A stretch of 49,160 bases of DNA from an uncultured Tissierellia bacterium (lineage in GTDB: Bacteria > Bacillota > Clostridia > Tissierellales > Tissierellaceae). The translations under genes and the position numbers were made by a program. Under the pieces are notes generated by a model that saw only the letters and a list, made by a program, of their open reading frames with translations, was not told the origin of the DNA and ran no database searches. Location: positions 1-49,160 of the forward strand of contig CAMIXG010000012.1 in the NCBI GenBank assembly GCA_946402705.1, in the 5' to 3' direction. Positions 43,952 to 49,160 of the stretch are shown here, piece after piece; the stretch's first letter is position 1; every line of letters starts with the position of its first letter.

Positions 43952-46714
43952 CTATTCAACTAATCCATATTTTACTTTTATTCTATCTAGCTTTTCCAGC
44001 ATGGGTTCTCCCATAATCATTAAGAAAAATACTGTTGCAAAAGCATGTATTAAATCAAAGGGTACACCTGTCATATAGGCTGTGAGTATCATCTTAGAGT
44101 TCACATTAGCCTGAAACATTAGAACAGATGCAGGGTTCATTATCCCACCATATACAAAAAATACAACAAACCCACCAAATATTGATAAAGATATCTTATC
44201 TCTTCTTAAAAATCCCTTTCTAAATGCCACACCTGCCAAAAATCCAATCACACCCATAGCAAACATTTGCCAAGGTGTCCAAGGTCCTTGTCCATACATG
44301 ACATTAGAAAGTAGCATGGTCATTGCACCAACTAGAAAGCCACTCTCTCCACCAAAAGCTACTGCTGCTATTATAACTATGGCTGCTATTGGTTTAAACT
44401 GTGGTATCATAAAAAATGCCGCTCTACCTGCCACACCTAAGGCACATAATACTGCTATAACTACCAGCTCCCTAGCCTGTGGTTTTCTACTTTCAAACAC
44501 CATCATAAAGGGTAGCATTACTTCTAAGATTATGAGCAAGGATATAAAATAATACTTTCTATCAGCTAAATAATAAACTCCCACAAAAATAGTTAATGGT
44601 ATTAAAAGAAGTATTAAAAATGCTGCTAGCTTAGTTCTAGCTGATAACTTCCTATCTTTTTTTGCAACCTGAATATTATCCAACTGCTTTTTATTATCTT
44701 TTTCAAATACATTGGTTATGAAGATTAAAAAAGATACTACAAAACTAACAATTAACCCTGTTATCTTCCATGGGGAGTTTGAAAAAGTATTCTCCACCTT
44801 AATCTCTGAACCAGTAAATCTAGCCCAGATATTATCTGATAAAATTGGAAATCCTTTAAGGCATATTAAAGCTAAGGCTAATCCTGACCCTATAGCTAAT
44901 CCAATTTTTTTATAATTAGTTTTTTTTTTCGATAACTCTGCAATTCTAAGCTCTTCTTCAAAATAGTTATCATCGATATCTATACTTGGCTCTTTCTCTC
45001 TATTACCGCCAAGTCTTTCAACTATATCGTCCACAGTTATAGCATCAGTAAAATAACTTCTAGACATTCTATTTGCTGATGTTGTATAAAAATTATTCCC
45101 TGTAAAAAACTCTTTAGTTTCATTACTTGTAACTATTGCTCCATCAAAAAATAGGGCGCACCTGTGAGAATAGCTTGCACAAAATTCTATATCATGGCTA
45201 ACCATAATAATTGTGATGTCTTTACTAAGTAAATTATTTAAAATTCCTGCAAAATGTCTTTTAAATTCTGCATCTAATCCCTTTGTCGGCTCATCTAATA
45301 AAAGTATTTTTGGCTCTAGTAAAAGTATTTTTGCAAGGGCTGCCCTCTGCTGTTCTCCACCAGATAAATCATAGGGATGTCTATCTAATAAATGTTTTAT
45401 ATCGCACAAATGAGCCACCCTTAAAATTTTTAATTCCTTTATCTTATTTTCTAATTTTTTCCCCTTAAATATTTCTAAAAGATCGTCTTTAACTGTACTT
45501 TTAACAAAAAGAGATTGTGGATTTTGTGGCAGAACACCTAGAAGTCCATCAAATCTTTCATCACTATCTATCTCGCTAATGTTTTTTCCATTTAAAAACA
45601 CTCTTCCTCTATAGGCAGTATTTATACCAGATATTAGTGATAAAGTTGTAGATTTACCTGTCCCATTTCCGCCAAGTATACTAAGAAACTCTCTCTTTTC
45701 AACCTTTAAGCTTACTCCCTTTACAACATCTGGCAAATCTTTGCCATATTTAAACCAGACATTATCTATTTCAATTGCATAGGAGTTTTTTTCACTCTTA
45801 TTTTTCTTAAATATATTCTTTAATTTTATATTTTTCTCTTGGTTTACTTTTTTTTCATCTATTTTGTCTACTTCGATTTCCTTGTCATTTATTATATCTC
45901 CTAGCCATTTTCTACCTTCACTAACAGTTATTGGTACTTGTAGACTATTTTCTATTTTTGAGTAGACTCTCATTGGAACTGGCATAGATAAAAACATTTT
46001 ATGATTGTCTCTTCCTATCTTTTCTCCTACTTCTCTTGGGTGGCCATCCATTATAATCTTGCCACCATCCATTACAATGGCTCTATTACACATTGGAAAT
46101 GCCTCTTCCAGCCTATGTTCTGTAAGTATGACTGTTGTTCCAAATTCTCTATTTATCTTTCCTAGGGTAGCTAAAAATTCAGATGCAGCTATGGGATCCA
46201 ACTGGCTCGTTGGCTCATCTAGTATCAGTACCTTTGGCTGCATTGCCATTATACTAGCTAGATTTAATAGCTGTTTTTGCCCTCCTGATAACTCATTTAC
46301 ATTCTTATAAAACCAGTTTTGGATACCAAAAAATGAGGCTATCTCTGACACCCTAAGCCTTATAGTATCTGTCTCATATCCTAAGCTCTCAAGCCCAAAA
46401 GCTAATTCATGCCAAACCTTATCAGTCACCACCTGATTATCTGGGTTTTGCATAACAAAACCTATACTTGAAGACTGCTCCCTAAAATCGACAAGTTCTA
46501 AACTTTTTCCCCTAAATAAAATTTTTCCATCTATTACTCCGTGGGGAGCTAGAACAGACTTTAGATGTTTTAATAAAGTTGTTTTTCCACAACCTGAAGG
46601 CCCACATAATACTAAAAATTCTCCCTGCTTTATATCTAAATTTATATCTTTTAAAGTCTTAGCCTCCTGCTCTGGATATGCAAAACTTAAATCTCTAATT
46701 GAGTAGATTTCCAC
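43952..46714 (-). CDS. ECF transporter EcfA-EcfA-membrane component fusion
   Basis: This 920-residue protein joins three parts. ABC ATPase 1 has Walker A GPSGCGKT 38-45, signature LSGGQ 142-146 and Walker B VLILDE 162-167. ABC ATPase 2 has Walker A GGNGTGKS 348-355, signature LSGGE 450-454 and Walker B ILLLDE about 470-475. The C-terminal membrane region (about 615-915) comprises about four helices followed by a six-helix block (745-915) with VAGRAAFFMIPQFKPI, resembling ECF substrate-specificity (S) components. ECF systems import vitamins and metals. Here both ATPases and the apparent S component are on one chain. GTG start with AGGAGG, overlapping ecfT by 28 bp. The cobalamin riboswitch upstream points to a corrinoid or precursor as substrate. 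Confidence 0.88.
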   Translation of the reverse strand: MEIYSIRDLSFAYPEQEAKTLKDINLDIKQGEFLVLCGPSGCGKTTLLKHLKSVLAPHGVIDGKILFRGKSLELVDFREQSSSIGFVMQNPDNQVVTDKVWHELAFGLESLGYETDTIRLRVSEIASFFGIQNWFYKNVNELSGGQKQLLNLASIMAMQPKVLILDEPTSQLDPIAASEFLATLGKINREFGTTVILTEHRLEEAFPMCNRAIVMDGGKIIMDGHPREVGEKIGRDNHKMFLSMPVPMRVYSKIENSLQVPITVSEGRKWLGDIINDKEIEVDKIDEKKVNQEKNIKLKNIFKKNKSEKNSYAIEIDNVWFKYGKDLPDVVKGVSLKVEKREFLSILGGNGTGKSTTLSLISGINTAYRGRVFLNGKNISEIDSDERFDGLLGVLPQNPQSLFVKSTVKDDLLEIFKGKKLENKIKELKILRVAHLCDIKHLLDRHPYDLSGGEQQRAALAKILLLEPKILLLDEPTKGLDAEFKRHFAGILNNLLSKDITIIMVSHDIEFCASYSHRCALFFDGAIVTSNETKEFFTGNNFYTTSANRMSRSYFTDAITVDDIVERLGGNREKEPSIDIDDNYFEEELRIAELSKKKTNYKKIGLAIGSGLALALICLKGFPILSDNIWARFTGSEIKVENTFSNSPWKITGLIVSFVVSFLIFITNVFEKDNKKQLDNIQVAKKDRKLSARTKLAAFLILLLIPLTIFVGVYYLADRKYYFISLLIILEVMLPFMMVFESRKPQARELVVIAVLCALGVAGRAAFFMIPQFKPIAAIVIIAAVAFGGESGFLVGAMTMLLSNVMYGQGPWTPWQMFAMGVIGFLAGVAFRKGFLRRDKISLSIFGGFVVFFVYGGIMNPASVLMFQANVNSKMILTAYMTGVPFDLIHAFATVFFLMIMGEPMLEKLDRIKVKYGLVE

Positions 46715-47580
46715 TGTCTGTCCTCCTGTCTATTTATCATTATTGGCAGTATACATAATATAAAGTATGCTATCCATAAAGAAATCGATAAAATGTTTAT
46801 ATTACTTCCCTTCATACTTGGAAAATATCTCCATTTAAATCCTCCAAAAACTTTACCACCAAGCACTATAAAACTACTTAAAATTACTATGGCTATTATG
46901 GCTAGTTTATCCCGATTTTCAAATTTATATATTGAAAAAGATGTCCTACCATTTAAGCCATAACCCCTACTTCTCATACTGTCTGATGTCTCTATGGCAT
47001 TTTCAAGTGACCAAGTTATCATTATTGAAAGTATGGTTATTCCATTTTTCATCCTGTCTATTAGCTTTCCATTACTTACATCCCTGCCTATTGCCCTTTG
47101 ACTATTCGAAACAATTTCTATCTGACTTTTAAACTTAGGTACAAACCTAAGTGCCATGGATAAAACCAAAGATAGGGCTGGTATTATCTTTCCAAATAGA
47201 TAAATGAATTTATCAGAAGTCATAACTTGGTTATAACAATAAAACCAAAGTATCATACTACAAATCATCATAGCTGCTCCAATACCATAAACTATAGATT
47301 CTAGTGTCAAGGGATTACCTGATCTTAAATAGGTTATTATTGTCACTCCTTCGTGATTAAATGCAGGGTTCATTATTCCCATACCTATTATTGTAGGTAG
47401 TAAGAATTTTAGATTAGTAAGTACTCTCCTTCTTCCACCCAGTTCCACAGAATAAGTAAAACTACAAACTAAAGATATGAGTAGACATACTGGATGCATA
47501 AAAAACATAGAAAATATACCCACAAATGTAAAGTATAGAAAGTTTACTATGGGATGATATCTAGAAAATGTATCTTTCAT
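46687..47580 (-). CDS. ecfT: EcfT energy-coupling transmembrane protein
   Basis: This 297-residue membrane protein has about six hydrophobic segments. The long cytoplasmic coupling helices carry the family's Ala-Arg-Gly-type motif in SDSMRSRGYGLNGRTSF (about residues 204-220) and LRFVPKFKSQIEIVSNSQRAIG before it, which contact the ATPases. It is the scaffold of the ECF complex encoded by the next gene. Its ATG follows the DUF4430 stop codon with no gap (TAG-ATG), and its end overlaps the ATPase fusion, so all three proteins are translationally coupled. Confidence 0.88.
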   Translation of the reverse strand: MKDTFSRYHPIVNFLYFTFVGIFSMFFMHPVCLLISLVCSFTYSVELGGRRRVLTNLKFLLPTIIGMGIMNPAFNHEGVTIITYLRSGNPLTLESIVYGIGAAMMICSMILWFYCYNQVMTSDKFIYLFGKIIPALSLVLSMALRFVPKFKSQIEIVSNSQRAIGRDVSNGKLIDRMKNGITILSIMITWSLENAIETSDSMRSRGYGLNGRTSFSIYKFENRDKLAIIAIVILSSFIVLGGKVFGGFKWRYFPSMKGSNINILSISLWIAYFILCILPIMINRQEDRQWKSTQLEI

Positions 47581-48507
47581 CTACTTTCCTCCCATTGCAT
47601 CAAACCCACCTACATCTGCCCCTAAATCACATGTATAGACCCACTCTATAACATCGCCTTCCTTAACTGCATATCTTGATGCTCCATAATTTGGAAACCA
47701 GTCATTTACCTTATACATCCACCCTGATAACTCTCCGCAGTCAAATTCATAAAGATTGTTAATCCCTTCGATATATATAGAGTTGTATATGGGAGTACCT
47801 GAAAATTCCATATGGATTTTAGCTCCCTTCATCTCCCTTAGTAAGACATCAAATACACTCTCACCTTTGAAAAACTCAACTTCTTTTTTTGCGTAGATAA
47901 CACCATCTTCTGGAACTAGCTCTACTTTTTCAGAGACCAACCAGTCCATATTATCAAGTATGGTATTACACTCTACTGATAGGGTCGCCTTTCCGACTTC
48001 ATCTGTAACTTCCACATCTTGAGGTTCTACTGGAATAGGCTTTCCTTCTGGAACTGGATCCGTTAAATATTTATCCTTGCCAGTTTTAGAATCTATCTTC
48101 ATGCCCTGTGTTTCTGAATATGACTTTGAACCTTTTTCTACACCCTTAGATGAATCTCCTGCCATCTCCTTTGCAAGCTGGACTTTCTCACTAGCTGAAA
48201 GTTTCCCCTCATTTCCACCTGGTTTTTCAGGCTTCTTTTCCTTAACTTGCTTGTTATCTTTTTTTTCATCCTTTATTTCTTTCTTCTTTTCAATCTCCTC
48301 TTCTAACTTCTTCTCTTCCTTTTCATCCTTTTCTTCCAAACCATCTTTGCTAGCCTCTTTGTCTTCTTTCTCCTTTACTGCACCCTCCTTAGCCACTTGT
48401 ATCTTCCAGCCTTGTAGTCCTGGTGCATTACCTCCATACCAAAAGGTAAAAATCAAGGCAATTATAACTCCTGAAATTATCAATACCTTTTTCCAATTTA
48501 TCTCCAT
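47581..48507 (-). CDS. DUF4430 membrane-anchored surface protein of the ECF operon
   Basis: From the chosen ATG this is a 308-residue protein: an N-terminal transmembrane anchor (about 5-25, VLIISGVIIALIFTFWYG) without lipobox, a highly charged Lys/Glu-rich low-complexity stalk (about 40-115), and a C-terminal DUF4430 domain (about 185-300) with FKGESVFDVL and GWMYKVNDWFPNYG, W-V-Y-T-C-D-L-G. DUF4430 is related to the C-terminal domain of transcobalamin and intrinsic factor, so as first gene of a B12-riboswitch ECF operon it is a candidate surface corrinoid-binding protein. A GTG four codons earlier is possible, but the ATG has the better GGGTGAT site. Confidence 0.87.
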   Translation of the reverse strand: MEINWKKVLIISGVIIALIFTFWYGGNAPGLQGWKIQVAKEGAVKEKEDKEASKDGLEEKDEKEEKKLEEEIEKKKEIKDEKKDNKQVKEKKPEKPGGNEGKLSASEKVQLAKEMAGDSSKGVEKGSKSYSETQGMKIDSKTGKDKYLTDPVPEGKPIPVEPQDVEVTDEVGKATLSVECNTILDNMDWLVSEKVELVPEDGVIYAKKEVEFFKGESVFDVLLREMKGAKIHMEFSGTPIYNSIYIEGINNLYEFDCGELSGWMYKVNDWFPNYGASRYAVKEGDVIEWVYTCDLGADVGGFDAMGGK

Positions 48508-48606
48508 ATCATCACCCACTATTTTAAATTATGTTCTCCAACTTCATTGACACATGCTTAAGTTTTAGACTCTAATGCCTTTGAGCCTTGTTTTTAAAAA
48601 ATAAAA

Positions 48607-48636
48607 AACATCTCTATTCCCCTGAATAAAGATGTT
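48607..48636 (-). terminator. Riboswitch-controlled intrinsic terminator
   Basis: A 13-bp stem with one imperfect pair (on the plus strand AACATCTCTATTC / GAATAAAGATGTT, loop CCCT) is followed on the minus strand by a T-rich tract. It lies between the cobalamin aptamer and the first gene, as expected for transcription attenuation. Confidence 0.83.
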
Positions 48637-48717
48637 ATATAAATGCTACAATATGTATTTTCAATAGCAAAAAAATATAATAGTTACTTTGTATCCAGGA
48701 AAATAACTAGTTTAACA

Positions 48718-48846
48718 TATCTAATAACGTATACTGGCTTAGTTTCATTGTTTGTCTTGCCTTCCCTTTCAGTGGCTTTTAAGACTTACTCCACAACACA
48801 GTAACCGGTTTGCTCAGGATTCCAACCTGATTCCAATTATTAAATA
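48718..48846 (-). ncRNA. Cobalamin riboswitch
   Basis: Read on the minus strand, the leader contains the conserved elements of the B12 aptamer in order: TGGAATCAGGTTGGAATCCT, then GAGCAAACCGGTTACTGTG (the C-C-G-C-x-ACTGT segment), then GCCACTG...GGGAAGGC, then AAGCCAGTATACG, a variant of the B12 box A-G-Y-C-A-G-x-A-x-A-C-C. The ends pair as P1 (TATTTAATAA with TTATTAGATA, one G-U). At about 130 nt it is short. A terminator hairpin follows about 80 nt downstream, so high cobalamin should switch the ECF operon off. Confidence 0.88.
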
Positions 48847-48875
48847 CTCTATTAAATTTTAATCTTAATACAATA

Positions 48876-48903
48876 ATTATATAACATTATCACCTTTTTT
48901 CAA
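48876..48903 (-). promoter_or_regulatory. Promoter of the riboswitch/ECF operon
   Basis: TTGAAA (48898-48903), a 16-nt spacer and a consensus TATAAT (48876-48881) on the minus strand place the start about 20-25 nt before the aptamer. Confidence 0.75.
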
Positions 48904-48916
48904 CATATTTAATAAC

Positions 48917-48951
48917 TTAAAGGATAAAAGTAAAATACTCTTATCCTTTAA
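48917..48951 (-). terminator. Terminator of the gene at the right edge
   Basis: TTAAAGGATAA / TTATCCTTTAA with a 13-nt loop lies about 20 nt past the stop codon of the truncated gene. Confidence 0.75.
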
Positions 48952-48969
48952 ATAGCTATTTATTATGGA

Positions 48970-49160
48970 TTATTTGTCTTGTTTATCCTTTTTTGATTTT
49001 ATAGCAAAATATCTAGCTACTGCTATTAGGATATTTAAACCTATAAATATGCCTGCTGCAAGTGCAGCTATTAGTGGATTAGCCTTTATTTTATCCACCA
49101 TCTTATCTACGGAATTTGTCAAGATAGTTGTCACAATTCCTTTAAATTCTTTAAAACTAT
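48970..49160 (-). CDS. 3' end of an unidentified membrane protein gene (partial)
   Basis: The minus strand is open from the window edge to a TAA, encoding at least 62 residues. The tail has an amphipathic stretch (TNSVDKMVDKIKANP), one transmembrane helix (LIAALAAGIFIGLNILIAVA) and a basic end (KSKKDKQDK), then a terminator. The N-terminal part lies outside the window. The C-terminal anchor with a basic cytoplasmic tail resembles surface proteins such as DUF4430 or cell-wall-anchored types, and its place upstream of the B12 operon makes a related role possible, but the family cannot be named. Confidence 0.65.
   Translation of the reverse strand, partial: SFKEFKGIVTTILTNSVDKMVDKIKANPLIAALAAGIFIGLNILIAVARYFAIKSKKDKQDK

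Overview
The window looks like chromosome of a low-G+C, AT-rich anaerobic Firmicute of the Clostridia/Tissierellia type. The evidence is strongly A/T-biased codons and spacers, AGGAGG-type ribosome sites with frequent GTG starts, two S-layer-homology (SLH) surface proteins, a nickel CO dehydrogenase, stalk-domain (copper-amine-oxidase-N-like) secreted proteins, ECF transport and a large chemoreceptor set. No rRNA, tRNA, CRISPR array, phage or transposase gene was seen.

Layout. 0.3-6.6 kb (minus strand): murJ, a BlaI/MecI-type repressor without a BlaR1 partner, an SLH surface protein and pyrG. The CTP synthase lacks the catalytic cysteine of its glutaminase domain. 7.0-11.3 kb (plus): an Rrf2 Fe-S regulator followed by a CooS-CooF-FAD/NAD oxidoreductase cluster, a CO-to-NAD(P)H module. 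11.5-13.7 kb: an MFS transporter, a small sigma factor and a divergent zinc-ribbon membrane protein. 13.8-26.8 kb: six paralogous dCache chemoreceptors in tandem on the minus strand, several with their own terminators, capped upstream by a PhnD-like binding lipoprotein. 28.5-33.7 kb: cell-envelope genes (two paralogous small lipoproteins, a MucBP/SLH adhesin-like protein, an N-acetylmuramoyl-L-alanine amidase, a stalk-domain protein). 33.7-36.3 kb: a PhnC ATPase and a double-length PhnE permease with an AbrB-like regulator, the likely partners of the distant phnD. 36.4-40.6 kb: a CAP-domain protein, a GDPD-family protein, an array of 14 inverted GTAG-type REP-like hairpins of about 0.9 kb, and a secreted protein. 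40.8-43.9 kb: a MoxR/DUF58/DUF4129 operon. 44.0-48.9 kb: an ECF vitamin transporter operon (DUF4430 surface protein, EcfT, and an EcfA-EcfA-membrane fusion) behind a cobalamin riboswitch and intrinsic terminator. The window ends in the 3' end of another minus-strand gene.

How the parts work together. The B12 riboswitch ties the ECF operon to corrinoid uptake. The Rrf2 protein, with IscR-like cysteine spacing and a dyad over its own promoter, is well placed to control itself and the CO dehydrogenase module. The receptor array splits into three members that keep an amino-acid-binding R-x-W-Y...D signature and three that lost it, which suggests ligand diversification. The most notable items are the REP array with compensatory stem changes, the cysteine-less PyrG, the receptor/PhnD cluster, the riboswitch-controlled ABC-ABC-membrane fusion, and a divergent CooS.
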